From a virus: a stretch of 27,786 bases of DNA. This document shows, piece by piece, positions 8,545 to 16,853 of this stretch; the first letter of the stretch is position 1; every line of letters starts with the position of its first letter. The notes beneath the pieces were generated by a model. That model was not told where the DNA came from, ran no database searches, and was given only the letters and a program-made list of their open reading frames with translations. A program made the translations under genes and the position numbers. The stretch is from positions 1 through 27,786 of the IMG/VR virus record IMGVR_UViG_3300021964_000402; one strand, given 5' to 3'.

Positions 8545-9180
8545 CTATCCTAACTTACTATAAGAATATGCTGCTGTTCCAAGTTTAATACCTGCATCTA
8601 ACATAGCATCTGTTGGCGCACGACTTGCAGAAGAACCATATATATCTGCATTAACTTGCCCCATAGTTGCTATTCTATCTATACTCATTAAATCAATTTT
8701 ATAATCTTTTCCATATTCTTGATCACTTACAATTTGATTTAATAATGCAGAACCATCTAATCCACTAACGCCACCAGCATAACTTTTAGATATGTTTGCT
8801 GCTTGAATTCTTTTTAATCTGTCAAATCGATCCATACTTGTTTGAATAGCATTGAATTTATCTGTTTCCATTTGTGCTAAAGTTTGTAACTCTTGTATCT
8901 TGTATTGGTTTTTCATTATGTCGCCTTGCCGTATGCTTTGCATAAAACTTAAACCTTGAGTTAAACCAAATACAGCACCCATTGGGCTTAAACTACTTAA
9001 AAAACCTGTAGAGCCAAGTAATCCGCCACCACCACCACCTGCTAGAGTAGTCATCATAGATGTTGAGCCAGTATATGCCCCTCCCGCACCTGCTGCTCCT
9101 GCCCCTGCTGCACCTCCTGTTGCGTACATTGCCCCTGCTGTTAATGCTATTGGTACTGCTACTTTAAGTACACTGCTCAT
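8545..9180 (-). CDS. T7 gp14-like internal virion protein, 211 aa
   Basis: The N-terminal 65 residues are Gly/Ala rich and hydrophobic (Ala-Gly blocks around residues 15-35, a five-Gly run near residue 50). They are followed by a helical central part (IQELQTLAQMETDKFNAIQT) and a conserved-looking LKRIQAANISKSYAGGVSGL block near residues 123-142. This build, a small Gly/Ala-rich membrane-active head and a helical body, together with the location directly after tail tube protein B, is that of the gp14-type internal virion proteins that form the pore in the outer membrane during DNA ejection. It starts 3 bases after the previous gene. The similarity call is from architecture and order. Confidence 0.65.
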   Translation of the reverse strand: MSSVLKVAVPIALTAGAMYATGGAAGAGAAGAGGAYTGSTSMMTTLAGGGGGGLLGSTGFLSSLSPMGAVFGLTQGLSFMQSIRQGDIMKNQYKIQELQTLAQMETDKFNAIQTSMDRFDRLKRIQAANISKSYAGGVSGLDGSALLNQIVSDQEYGKDYKIDLMSIDRIATMGQVNADIYGSSASRAPTDAMLDAGIKLGTAAYSYSKLG

Positions 9181-9183
9181 ATC

Positions 9184-11142
9184 CTATGTTCCTTGATAAA
9201 CCGATATTTTATATTCTAAACCCAATAAAGTAAGCTTTAATGGCGCACTCTGTGTTACTGTAATTTGTCCACTATTGCTATACCCAAGTATACCATGTAA
9301 GACTTTAGTCCCTGTAAACTCTGCTACTGCTGTATCTAATGCTCCAGATCCTAAACTTCTTATTGGAACTAAATTACCATTAATGACTATGTTCTGTGTT
9401 TCAAACAATAAAGCATTGACTTCTACTATTCGTTTTTTAAATCCTATTCTTGTGCCTGATTGCATTTTAGTTTCTAATGGCATAGTTGTTATCTGTATGC
9501 TAATAGGTAATCCACACTCTGAACTCGCAGTTGGTGGGTTAGTAAAAGTAACTGTGCCTCCTCCTGGTACTGTTTGATTTGCTTCTACATATCCATCTGA
9601 AATACAATTAACTGTTTGTCCTTCTAGGTGTGCCATGTTAGCAGTTGCAGATGTTGTCCCTACTACGCCACAATCAGTTAAAGAATCATCATCAAATACT
9701 TCTACATAGTATTTATCTGAACCACTATCTGTTCTTTTAACCACTGTATATATGTCTGTAATGTCTACACCTACATCTATAAATGATCCTGTTGTTGTAA
9801 ATTCAGATGGTGCTATAACATTTTGTGATTGCAGTAATGAGTAAACAGTTATACTGCCATCAGTAGCATTTGTTATTAATAATAAATCGTTCTCATCAGT
9901 AGCCACTGCACGCCTAATATCCATGTTAGTAGGATCTTTTAATAAATGTCCACTAAGTAAAGATACTTTAGATGTTTGATAAGATAATGTAGTGTCTGAA
10001 TAATTAATAGTAGATAATGCTTTACCTTGTCTTTGTATAAATAAGATGCCTGATTCTAATTGCTTTACTCGTACACCTTCTTTTGAGCCATTACGAGAGG
10101 TAGTAGATAAGAAAAAGTTAGATGGTGTTATAGCTGATATATTATCTTGGATAACAGCAAACTCACCACCAGTAGTAAAAATTTGTAAATCCCTACCAGA
10201 GATAATATCCGTAATAGCATTAAAAGTATTGGTATCTAAGGTAGCTTCTACTGCATCATCATCTAGTCCTTCTACTGCTTCAAAATCAAAAAATAATGCT
10301 ACTTTCGATCCCCATATTGTTGATGGCCTTGACTTACTACCACCAAAATATAATCGTCCTTGATGAAAGGTAACTGTTCTTGGGTATCCTTTTGTTGCTG
10401 ACCATACATCTTCATAACCTGTTTCTAGCTCCCAATCAGCATTGGCTATTTGTGACGTATCAAAGAATGGAAACTCTGTTACAACATTAACTGTTGTGCC
10501 TGTTGTTACCTCTACAATTCTTGCTCGACCTTGTGGTACTACATTAATATATTGTCCAACATGAGCAGCTGTAAATATAGAATGCTGTGAGGTTAAAGTA
10601 ACTTTTCCTGAAACATCGCTTGGTGTTAAGTGACCAGCAGCACTTGTATTAAATATAACAATAGTAAATGCGTATTTAGGAATAGAATCAAATGATATAG
10701 TGCTAATAGTCCAATCAGTATCTGATGCGCCACGAACTATCTTTCTAGGTGCTAGATCTGGATGCACAATAATTAATGTATCAGCAGATTGTGTCCAACA
10801 CATTTTGTCTAAAAAAGTGCTAGTAATTCCCGTACTAGCTTCTGTATGTACTAATGCTTTGTTTTTGTATACAAACATAGTGTCGTTTGTAAAACACAAC
10901 ATATAACTATCATCTACAGAAAACTCAAACGCTACTAATCTAATGCCACTTGCTGGAGTTCCTGTAAGTTCATTTATAAATTTAGTGCCAGGTCTACGAG
11001 TAACGCCACCTTGTGGCTGACATATAACATTTTTTGCTGTTTCTAGCGCATTGTTATAAGATTCTATATCTATTCTAGCTCTGACAAGAGGATCTAACTC
11101 TCCAGAAGTAAAGTTGGTTTGCATGCTAACAAAGCGTGCCAT
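9184..11142 (-). CDS. Tail nozzle / tubular protein B-like, 652 aa
   Basis: The N-terminus (NFTSGELDPLVRARIDIESY, then QPQGGVTRRPGTKF at residues about 41-54) is the hallmark of a large family of podovirus tail proteins placed after tail tubular protein A. Beta-rich sequence follows with a VTFHQGRLYFGGSKSRPSTI motif near residues 260-280, typical of the propeller-like part of these nozzle proteins. In the virion it would form the distal tube through which DNA leaves. The start codon shares an A with the stop of the upstream gene (TAATG), which fits fixed stoichiometry by translational coupling. Assignment to T7 gp12-like nozzle rather than another stabilising tail protein is by gene order. 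Confidence 0.75.
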   Translation of the reverse strand: MARFVSMQTNFTSGELDPLVRARIDIESYNNALETAKNVICQPQGGVTRRPGTKFINELTGTPASGIRLVAFEFSVDDSYMLCFTNDTMFVYKNKALVHTEASTGITSTFLDKMCWTQSADTLIIVHPDLAPRKIVRGASDTDWTISTISFDSIPKYAFTIVIFNTSAAGHLTPSDVSGKVTLTSQHSIFTAAHVGQYINVVPQGRARIVEVTTGTTVNVVTEFPFFDTSQIANADWELETGYEDVWSATKGYPRTVTFHQGRLYFGGSKSRPSTIWGSKVALFFDFEAVEGLDDDAVEATLDTNTFNAITDIISGRDLQIFTTGGEFAVIQDNISAITPSNFFLSTTSRNGSKEGVRVKQLESGILFIQRQGKALSTINYSDTTLSYQTSKVSLLSGHLLKDPTNMDIRRAVATDENDLLLITNATDGSITVYSLLQSQNVIAPSEFTTTGSFIDVGVDITDIYTVVKRTDSGSDKYYVEVFDDDSLTDCGVVGTTSATANMAHLEGQTVNCISDGYVEANQTVPGGGTVTFTNPPTASSECGLPISIQITTMPLETKMQSGTRIGFKKRIVEVNALLFETQNIVINGNLVPIRSLGSGALDTAVAEFTGTKVLHGILGYSNSGQITVTQSAPLKLTLLGLEYKISVYQGT

Positions 11143-11756
11143 TAGTACCTCACATCAATAAGTGTAAAGTCTTGTATTCCGTTTGTTGGTTGACCTTGCC
11201 CATCTATGTTCATAGCTTGGCGCATGTAACCACCACGACCATTTTCTGATGGAGTGCCTTGTGCTACTGTTCTCCAGTAATCAGTCTTTTCTAATTGGTC
11301 TGTAATAGGCATTGCTAGATGCCATGCTAATTGATACTTCATGTTTTGCACAAAGTAATGTGGCATTTCATATTCTTCTACTGCATATTGATAATCAACA
11401 TACACTTCTTCATAGTTAGATAATAACTTACCACCAACTAATCTATATTCTCTTTGTGGCACTGATCCCTGTGTACTACTAATGAACACCTTTCTTGGTG
11501 TACCTATCATATCAGCAGGTAGTGCATATTCGTATTTGTATTCAGTTGTAGGCGTAGTAATTAATCTAGCTAACTGAACTTTTTTAAATGAAAAAGACCA
11601 AGGATAACTTGCTAAAGTCTTAATCTTAATATCTTTGTATAAACTATCGCATATGTTAGCCTCGTCCGTACCTTCAGTGAACGATGATATAGGACTTGCT
11701 CCAAGCATTAATAATGCATCAGAACAAATTGATAATGAGGTGTCTCCAGATGCCAT
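11142..11756 (-). CDS. Tail tubular protein A (adaptor, gp11-like), 204 aa
   Basis: The protein begins SICSDALLMLGASPISSFTEGTDEANICDSLYKDI, of which residues 8-27 are a clear form of the gp11/tail-tube-A signature (N-terminal helix, Leu-Gly, then a Cys/Leu/Tyr segment). ASYPWSFSFKKVQLAR at residues about 49-64 and YEYALPADMIGTPRKVF at 74-90 match the same family. The adaptor forms the ring between portal and nozzle. Length (about 200 residues) is normal for the family. It is separated from the decoration-like gene by a stem-loop at 11780-11803 and coupled to the nozzle gene by TAATG. Confidence 0.85.
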   Translation of the reverse strand: MASGDTSLSICSDALLMLGASPISSFTEGTDEANICDSLYKDIKIKTLASYPWSFSFKKVQLARLITTPTTEYKYEYALPADMIGTPRKVFISSTQGSVPQREYRLVGGKLLSNYEEVYVDYQYAVEEYEMPHYFVQNMKYQLAWHLAMPITDQLEKTDYWRTVAQGTPSENGRGGYMRQAMNIDGQGQPTNGIQDFTLIDVRY

Positions 11757-11779
11757 TTATATTCTCCAATTGTACAAAT

Positions 11780-11803
11780 AGGCGAGAGCCGAAACCCTCA
11801 CCT
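11780..11803 (-). terminator. Stem-loop terminator after capsid/decoration genes
   Basis: On the minus strand a 24-base segment folds into a nine-pair stem (AGGTGAGGG with GGCT...CGCCT partners, two G-U pairs) with a six-base loop TTTCGG. It lies between the decoration-like gene and tail tubular protein A. The downstream side on the minus strand is only moderately T rich (ATTTGT), so termination would be partial. The five-T run on the other side would favour termination of plus-strand transcripts. The position matches the partial terminator after the capsid gene in T7-type phages. Confidence 0.55.
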
Positions 11804-11822
11804 TTTTGTATTTAAACTACAA

Positions 11823-12092
11823 CTAGGCTACAGAAATATCTGTGCCAGCTGACACATCAACAACGCCTGCCGCTGTGTTAGTTAGTACGATGTGTAGTGA
11901 TGCTGCTGGTGTAGCAGTATCATAAATCATTACTAAATCACCCACTTTAAGCACGCTTGATGCATCGTTAAAATAACCAGAAGCTGCTACTGTTGCTTTA
12001 GCATCTGCTGATTTGTAAGTCCACATTTGAGGAGCATCACCAGCTTTTGACTGTGCGCCAGCTGGGCTTAGTCCATCTATGTTATAAGCCAT
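11823..12092 (-). CDS. Decoration / capsid-accessory-like protein, 89 aa
   Basis: This small protein directly follows the capsid gene (17 bases apart) with AAGGAGAT about 7 bases before its ATG, a strong ribosome binding site that implies high expression. The sequence is Ala/Ser/Thr/Val rich and beta-like, without long helices: WTYKSADAKATVAASGYFND, then VLKVGDLVMIYDT and a Val-rich end. Small beta proteins in this place with this layout are often head decoration or head-fibre-base proteins. No exact family is recognised, so the role rests on position, size and expression signal. Confidence 0.6.
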   Translation of the reverse strand: MAYNIDGLSPAGAQSKAGDAPQMWTYKSADAKATVAASGYFNDASSVLKVGDLVMIYDTATPAASLHIVLTNTAAGVVDVSAGTDISVA

Positions 12093-12109
12093 TTTTATAT
12101 CTCCTTAAA

Positions 12110-12937
12110 TTATGATTCGTCTGCTTGAACTTCAACAATACCTTCGCCATCAATAGCAACTGAGCAAGCTGATAGCATTGCGTTTACTAAGTGTGATGTT
12201 TTTTCAGGTACATAGTTGATTTCAGTTTTAGGGCCGATGCCTTCGCCATAACCAATAGCAGTCTTATGGAATGCTAGGCAAGAACGAATATTTGAACCAT
12301 CAATAGAAAGACCACCTTCAGTACGATCACCTAATGTGTGGAATTTAAATCCTAAGAATGTGTCAACTTCGCCAGATACTAACGCACGAACTGTGTTGAA
12401 GTCAGCGGATGTTACTGCTGTTTCTGATAGTAAGTGTGCTAGGTTGTTCGCATGAATAATCATGTGTCTGTCTTCTGCTGGTACATTGTTAGTGTCCATT
12501 GTTTTCTTTGCATCACGAAGTTTAGCAACTGTTAGGTTTGCAGAGCCATGAGCTACTGTAGAACCTTTACCTGCTAAAAGTGCATCAAGGATAAGTTGAT
12601 CTTGTCGACGACCAATAGCGTTCGCTACTACTTGAACTAACTCTGTTCTTTCTTCAAAATTAACTTTTTGTTGCATGAAGATGTCTGAATACTCAGCTGC
12701 GTTCCAATCTTGCATAGTCGCAGTAACTTGTGAAAAGTCAGTATTGAGTGGTGTAACATCTGTTTGTGGTACACGAAGTGTAGCCACGCCTTTCCCAACT
12801 TTTGGGAATTTAACTAAATTGCCTTCAACGCCTCGTCTTTGTCTTGTAGCTTCTACAAGTGCAGCTTTACCTTGGTAAGCCTGTTTAACTTCGGCATCAA
12901 AGAGCGTTACATATGCTGGGGATAATCCGATAGACAT
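12110..12937 (-). CDS. Major capsid protein, 275 aa
   Basis: The order scaffold, this gene, decoration-like gene and tail tube is that of podovirus capsid proteins. The start (SIGLSPAYVTLFDAEVKQAY), the KFPKVGKGVATLR strand near residues 43-55, the FEERTELVQVVANAIGRRQD helix around residues 94-113 and the HMIIHANNLAHLLSE motif near 158-172 fit the HK97-fold coat proteins of environmental podoviruses. The ATG is preceded by AAGGAGAATATAT, a near-perfect Shine-Dalgarno. No protease gene is seen near it, so the head probably matures without a linked prohead protease. The 187-base gap upstream may contain a promoter. Confidence 0.85.
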   Translation of the reverse strand: MSIGLSPAYVTLFDAEVKQAYQGKAALVEATRQRRGVEGNLVKFPKVGKGVATLRVPQTDVTPLNTDFSQVTATMQDWNAAEYSDIFMQQKVNFEERTELVQVVANAIGRRQDQLILDALLAGKGSTVAHGSANLTVAKLRDAKKTMDTNNVPAEDRHMIIHANNLAHLLSETAVTSADFNTVRALVSGEVDTFLGFKFHTLGDRTEGGLSIDGSNIRSCLAFHKTAIGYGEGIGPKTEINYVPEKTSHLVNAMLSACSVAIDGEGIVEVQADES

Positions 12938-13124
12938 ATATATTCTCCTTAGAAATTAATAAATAAAAAAATTAATCGCTTTGGTATGCCAGAAGTCTGG
13001 GCCTGTGCTTGCTAATTACGATAGCCATACGACAAGGTTACTTGCGTTTAAGGGTTGTATTACGAGTGAATACAATAAGCCTTAACTGTAAAGTAGCATA
13101 CAATCAAGGCTATTGCAATAAATA
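12938..13124 (-). promoter_or_regulatory. Capsid-gene leader with possible promoter
   Basis: This 187-base gap is the largest in the structural block and precedes the most highly expressed gene. A weak promoter-like pair on the minus strand (TTGCAA, 17 bases, TACTTT) lies near its scaffold-proximal end, and a short inverted repeat (CCAG...CTGG) sits nearer the capsid gene. The final 40 bases are very AT rich and carry the strong capsid ribosome binding site. A promoter is plausible but the -10 match is poor. Confidence 0.35.
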
Positions 13125-13934
13125 TTAACCGAAGTTTTGTGAAAAAGCTTTTTCTACTTTGGCTCTGTATACAGGATCAGTTTGATATTTTTCATCTCCG
13201 ACCATAGCGTATAGTTCTTCTTTTGATGGCGCACCATCTACTGGGGCAGTTTCTACAGGAATGCGACCTTCATAAGAACTTCTAACTTTTTCTAAAGCTG
13301 CAAGTCCTCTTGCCGTACCTCCCATTATTTTGAACTCTTCAAAGTCGTCTTTTCCCCACACGCCTTTCTGGACTAATCCAGCACCCCATTTAACCATGCC
13401 ATTAATTCTAGCATCAGCGTTAGGGCCGAGTTGTCTTCTTTCTTCTTCTAAATTAACTTGATATTCTTCTGTAGCATTTTTATTCATGCCAACAACTTCA
13501 CTTACTAATGAATCTAGTGCAGCTTGACTAATACCATTTTCTTTTGCCCATCCAACAACATGTTGTCTAACAGGATCATCTTCAGGAGTTTCACCAAATG
13601 CACCTAAATCATACTTACCATCTTTTGGTGCTTTGTGTGTTCCTTGAGATATTTGTTTCCTTAAGTCCATCCAAGATTTAGCTATACCTTCTAAATCAGG
13701 TTCTGCTCCATCTTCTTTCCAAAAGTTTTCAGGCCACCATTCTGGTCTTTCTAATGGTTCATCATCTCCCTCTTCTGCTTTTACTACTTCAGGATCACGA
13801 TGATCGATTTCTGTTTCTTTTGGATCTGCACTGACTTCCTCTTCTGGTGTTGCATCGTCGAGTAGGCCAGTTGTTTCTTCAGTTACCTCTTCCGAAGTTT
13901 CTTCAGTCGTACTAGGCTCGATTGCTTCTTCCAT
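13125..13934 (-). CDS. Scaffolding protein, 269 aa
   Basis: The protein is very acidic in its first 80 residues (Glu/Thr/Asp rich), has a conserved-looking block RPEWWPENFWKEDGAEPDLE at residues 63-82, then helical sequence, and a C-terminal segment KYQTDPVYRAKVEKAFSQNF that should be the capsid-binding helix-turn-helix. A disordered acidic N-terminus, helical middle and basic C-terminal helix, immediately before the capsid gene, is the normal build of podovirus scaffolds. The start shares an A with the stop of the upstream 87-residue gene's downstream order (TAATG at 13932-13936). Confidence 0.8.
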   Translation of the reverse strand: MEEAIEPSTTEETSEEVTEETTGLLDDATPEEEVSADPKETEIDHRDPEVVKAEEGDDEPLERPEWWPENFWKEDGAEPDLEGIAKSWMDLRKQISQGTHKAPKDGKYDLGAFGETPEDDPVRQHVVGWAKENGISQAALDSLVSEVVGMNKNATEEYQVNLEEERRQLGPNADARINGMVKWGAGLVQKGVWGKDDFEEFKIMGGTARGLAALEKVRSSYEGRIPVETAPVDGAPSKEELYAMVGDEKYQTDPVYRAKVEKAFSQNFG

Positions 13935-14197
13935 TATAATTTCCTTGCTCTAATTATCCTTGCTTCTATATCTCTAATTATTGAATTTTGCCCTTCTCGA
14001 TAAAATGCGTAACTAGAGTCGCTACCTGGCAAGGCTACAGGTTGCTCTAAAATGGTTTTGCGTAACCATTCCATTAATTCTATTCCGTTCTCATTACCGA
14101 ATACTCTTAAACATAATCGGTCTGTATCGTCTCTTTGTTGTTTAACATCACGCACATCAAGTGGTAATGCTTGTTCTAAGTCATCCCATCCAGCCAT
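13934..14197 (-). CDS. Bbp19-like small phage protein, 87 aa
   Basis: The pattern of an early Phe/Gly block (DRLCLRVFGNENGIELMEWL, residues 26-45), a proline/tyrosine middle, and an REGQNSIIRDIEARI segment near residues 67-81 matches the small Bbp19-type proteins that lie between portal and scaffold in many podoviruses. Their function is not established; a head-assembly accessory is usually assumed. It is coupled to the scaffold gene by a TAATG overlap and starts one base after the upstream 135-residue ORF ends. Confidence 0.6.
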   Translation of the reverse strand: MAGWDDLEQALPLDVRDVKQQRDDTDRLCLRVFGNENGIELMEWLRKTILEQPVALPGSDSSYAFYREGQNSIIRDIEARIIRARKL

Positions 14198-14198
14198 G

Positions 14199-14606
14199 TT
14201 ATTCTCCTATCTCTGCATCTTGCATTAATGGTCTGCCTGATCTTCTAGCCTGACCTGCTTCTTGATCCATAATGGTGTGTATTTCTTGAGAGCGTTTGTT
14301 TAGTTGTTGTGGATTATCATAAATAGGAAATTTATTAGATTGAATATCCTTTTTCCATATATTATAAAGTTGATCTTCATTAGTAATAATCTTACCTTGA
14401 TCTCTTATATATCCAGGAACAGAAACAAATTTTCCTTTGTTTGGGCCTTCAGGAATCATTATACCTGTTGAGTAAACAGTTACTGGTCTACCTTCTGAAT
14501 CACGACCAACTTTACCTGATTTCATTGTGTCTTTATGATACTTGACAATATTTTTTTCTTGCTTACTTAAAGTCATCATATGACGAGGCATATTCATATC
14601 AGTCAT
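14199..14606 (-). CDS. Unknown protein between portal and scaffold, 135 aa
   Basis: The 135-residue basic protein starts 3 bases after the portal gene. Residues about 43-68 (VTVYSTGIMIPEGPNKGKFV and after) are Gly/Pro/Val rich and beta-like. The middle contains a YNIWKKDIQSNKFPIYDNPQ segment, and the C-terminus is helical and polar. No membrane segment, cysteine cluster or known motif is visible. The block VPGYIRDQGKIITNED is distinctive and may help recognise relatives. The position in the head-assembly cluster suggests a structural or assembly role, not more. Confidence 0.65.
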   Translation of the reverse strand: MTDMNMPRHMMTLSKQEKNIVKYHKDTMKSGKVGRDSEGRPVTVYSTGIMIPEGPNKGKFVSVPGYIRDQGKIITNEDQLYNIWKKDIQSNKFPIYDNPQQLNKRSQEIHTIMDQEAGQARRSGRPLMQDAEIGE

Positions 14607-14609
14607 AAT

Positions 14610-16202
14610 TTATCCTTGTTGTTGTGTTGCTGCTTCTACTACTTGTGCAGTTGCTTCAGGATTTTCTGCTGCCATTTGCATCATTTGTTGTTGTTGTGCA
14701 GCTTGTTGCATTTGTTGTTTCATCATCATACGCTCTTGAGGTGTTGGTCTAAGTCGTTGAGGTACACCTAACTTCTCAGCAATGTAATCCATCATTTCAT
14801 CTACCTTAATATTAACTGCGCCTTCAGGCCCAGCACCTTGTGCAATCTGTGCATACTGTAATACTTGTTGCACTTCTTCCATATTCTGTGCCATTGCTAA
14901 TGGTGCAACAGGTGATACTTTTATTTCTAATCCATTTACTTTTAATGGTAATGCAATCAAACCTTTTTCATCCATTACTTGTAGCATACGCTTTACAACA
15001 GGAATCATTGTTTCGTTAATTAAACGACCAAATGCAGAACCTAAATTCTGTGATAATTCTTTCATACGCTCTACAACTTCTGTTGCTGATCGTGCTGACA
15101 TATTATCTGGTGGTAATGATTCATCTAGTAATGTACGCTTGATGTTACCTCTTAAATCATCCATAACAATTTGTGATACATTAAAGTCACCAGCTCTTGG
15201 TAATGGTCTTAATGATTCACCTTGTGGGCCACCATTTCTAGCTACAGGAATAATAGCACCAGGCATAATCTTAACTGTGTTTGGATTTAATACACCATCA
15301 TCTGCCGCAGTATAAACACCACTAATAGATAATGAAGCATTCTTTAATACTAACTCTAATGTTTTATTGAGTGTTTTAATGTCAGGCATAGCAGTAATAA
15401 GTGGGCCTCTGCCATATGTTTCTCCTGCAACTTTTGCATAACGAGAAACAATCCAAGGAGTATTATCCATTCTTCTATACACTAATTCTGTCTTACTTCT
15501 TTTGTCAATTACATGATAACAATAGTCACCACGCTCAGGATCGAATATAGTTGCTTCAACTAACTCAACTTCTTCTGTTGGTTTTTGATCTATTAGATTT
15601 TTTAACTCTGCTGGAAGTTCTGCATCAGGCCACTGTCTTTGTATAGACTCTGATTTTAACTTCATTCTTCTATAGACATTATCTACCTGACCATTAGCTC
15701 CCTCGTCAAATGCAACTAAAAATTGTGGTACAGAAATAAAGTTTATAGGATTTGTATCGTCTCCTGGTTGCACTAGCATAACTGCTGTACCTACGCATAG
15801 GTCTAATAAGAACTCACCAATAGCAATATCAAAGTTAGATTGTTTTAATGTATCAAATAACTTATCGCCATACGCATCTAATGCAGCTTGTGCTTCTGCT
15901 TTTCTGTCTTGTGGTATATCTGAACCAGGCTCTAGTCGACACCACTTTCTTTGTGGTGGAAATATGCCTGATTGCATTCTATTTGCAAATCGTTGTGTAG
16001 AGTTGATTGCAGTAGAATCAAACACACGATTCATTTTCTTTTGACCTTGTACGCCACCATTATAGTAGCCATCGTATAAATTTCTTTGTGGTAATGCAAA
16101 CTCGTAAGCTTCATCATAAAGACTTCTAAAATCTTCTTTTTTAGTTAGTGCTTTATCATGCCTAGCTAATACTTGCTTTGCATCTAATCTCATCATTGCC
16201 AT
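14610..16202 (-). CDS. Head-to-tail connector (portal) protein, 530 aa
   Basis: The N-terminus contains FRSLYDEAYEFALPQRNLYD (residues 25-44) and the following FDSTAINSTQRFANRMQSGI (near 61-80), a signature of the T7-type head-to-tail connector family. Length about 530 is normal. The C-terminus from about residue 490 is Gln/Met rich (MMMKQQMQQAAQQQQMMQMA), as in relatives. Twelve copies are expected to form the ring through which the terminase packages DNA and to which the tail adaptor binds. The gene lies a few bases after the DUF6321-like gene. Confidence 0.92.
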   Translation of the reverse strand: MAMMRLDAKQVLARHDKALTKKEDFRSLYDEAYEFALPQRNLYDGYYNGGVQGQKKMNRVFDSTAINSTQRFANRMQSGIFPPQRKWCRLEPGSDIPQDRKAEAQAALDAYGDKLFDTLKQSNFDIAIGEFLLDLCVGTAVMLVQPGDDTNPINFISVPQFLVAFDEGANGQVDNVYRRMKLKSESIQRQWPDAELPAELKNLIDQKPTEEVELVEATIFDPERGDYCYHVIDKRSKTELVYRRMDNTPWIVSRYAKVAGETYGRGPLITAMPDIKTLNKTLELVLKNASLSISGVYTAADDGVLNPNTVKIMPGAIIPVARNGGPQGESLRPLPRAGDFNVSQIVMDDLRGNIKRTLLDESLPPDNMSARSATEVVERMKELSQNLGSAFGRLINETMIPVVKRMLQVMDEKGLIALPLKVNGLEIKVSPVAPLAMAQNMEEVQQVLQYAQIAQGAGPEGAVNIKVDEMMDYIAEKLGVPQRLRPTPQERMMMKQQMQQAAQQQQMMQMAAENPEATAQVVEAATQQQG

Positions 16203-16204
16203 AG

Positions 16205-16477
16205 TTATGCCTTTTTATTTTTAGCTGCAAAATTACGAGCGGCTTCTTTACTGCCAAAACCCCACTTCTTTAATGCAAGTTTTAATCTTGTTGGTCTGCC
16301 TTTTGAATCTTTTAGTGGCCCATCCATACCGCCAAAACGAGCAGCAAAAGACACGCGCCTGCCATCAGTCCCAGACCCTTGGGGGCGTTTAAGATTTGAA
16401 CCTTCAGTTCTTTTAAAATGTTTACGACCTGCTTCATTTAATCCTCCCTTTGGATTTTGATATTTCTCTGCTACCAT
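16205..16477 (-). CDS. DUF6321-like small basic protein, 90 aa
   Basis: The conserved order KGGLNEAGRKHFKRTEGSNL (residues 10-29), then SFAARFGGMDGPLKDSKGRP (43-62) and an ALKKWGF end block matches the DUF6321 family of short, very basic phage proteins. Function is not known; charge suggests contact with DNA or RNA, or packaging inside the head. It ends three bases before the portal gene, and its ATG shares an A with the stop of the 46-residue ORF (TAATG). Confidence 0.75.
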   Translation of the reverse strand: MVAEKYQNPKGGLNEAGRKHFKRTEGSNLKRPQGSGTDGRRVSFAARFGGMDGPLKDSKGRPTRLKLALKKWGFGSKEAARNFAAKNKKA

Positions 16478-16617
16478 TATGCTATTTTCTTTTTCTTCTT
16501 AGGAAAGCCAGCTAACATGTTTTTATATGCTTTGTCTGATATAGTAGATTTAGATTTAGGACGACTAATCCCTTTTTTCTTTCTTGCATTCATATTTGCA
16601 TATAAACCTTTAGGCAT
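16477..16617 (-). CDS. Small Lys-rich protein, 46 aa
   Basis: A 46-codon frame runs between two TAATG junctions, at 16617 with the upstream 77-residue gene and at 16477 with the DUF6321-like gene. It has GGAGAAAAAGTA before the start. The product begins MPKGLYANMNARKKKGISRP, a beginning common in tiny basic phage proteins near the portal gene, and ends in a Lys tract (PKKKKKIA). It has 14 lysines in 46 residues. A nucleic-acid-binding or internal head peptide is plausible, but no function is established. Confidence 0.75.
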   Translation of the reverse strand: MPKGLYANMNARKKKGISRPKSKSTISDKAYKNMLAGFPKKKKKIA

Positions 16618-16850
16618 TACTTTTTCTCCTTTGTCATTAACTTTTTAATTTTCTTTCTAAACTCTGCTAGAGATTTAGCTTTCTTAGCTTCTTCATAAAA
16701 TTTATCATATTGCTTTTTTCCTGAAGCAGTATCTCCACTAAATGCCCTATCAAGCATTCTAGTTGCAGCAGCTGATATTGGATTTTTTAATCCTGCTTTT
16801 GTAGCCGCTTCCATTCTTTGTGCTGTTTTTGATTTTTTATCTTCTGCCAT
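16617..16850 (-). CDS. Small basic helical protein, 77 aa
   Basis: The 77-residue protein is dominated by Lys and Ala, with two helix-like stretches (KSKTAQRMEAATKAGL near residues 5-20 and KAKSLAEFRKKIKKLMTKEK at the end). There is no membrane segment or enzyme motif. It is linked to its neighbours by a 3-base gap upstream and TAATG downstream. Together with the next two genes it makes a run of small, very basic proteins before the portal, perhaps nucleoid- or packaging-associated. Family unknown. Confidence 0.65.
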   Translation of the reverse strand: MAEDKKSKTAQRMEAATKAGLKNPISAAATRMLDRAFSGDTASGKKQYDKFYEEAKKAKSLAEFRKKIKKLMTKEKK

Positions 16851-16853
16851 TGT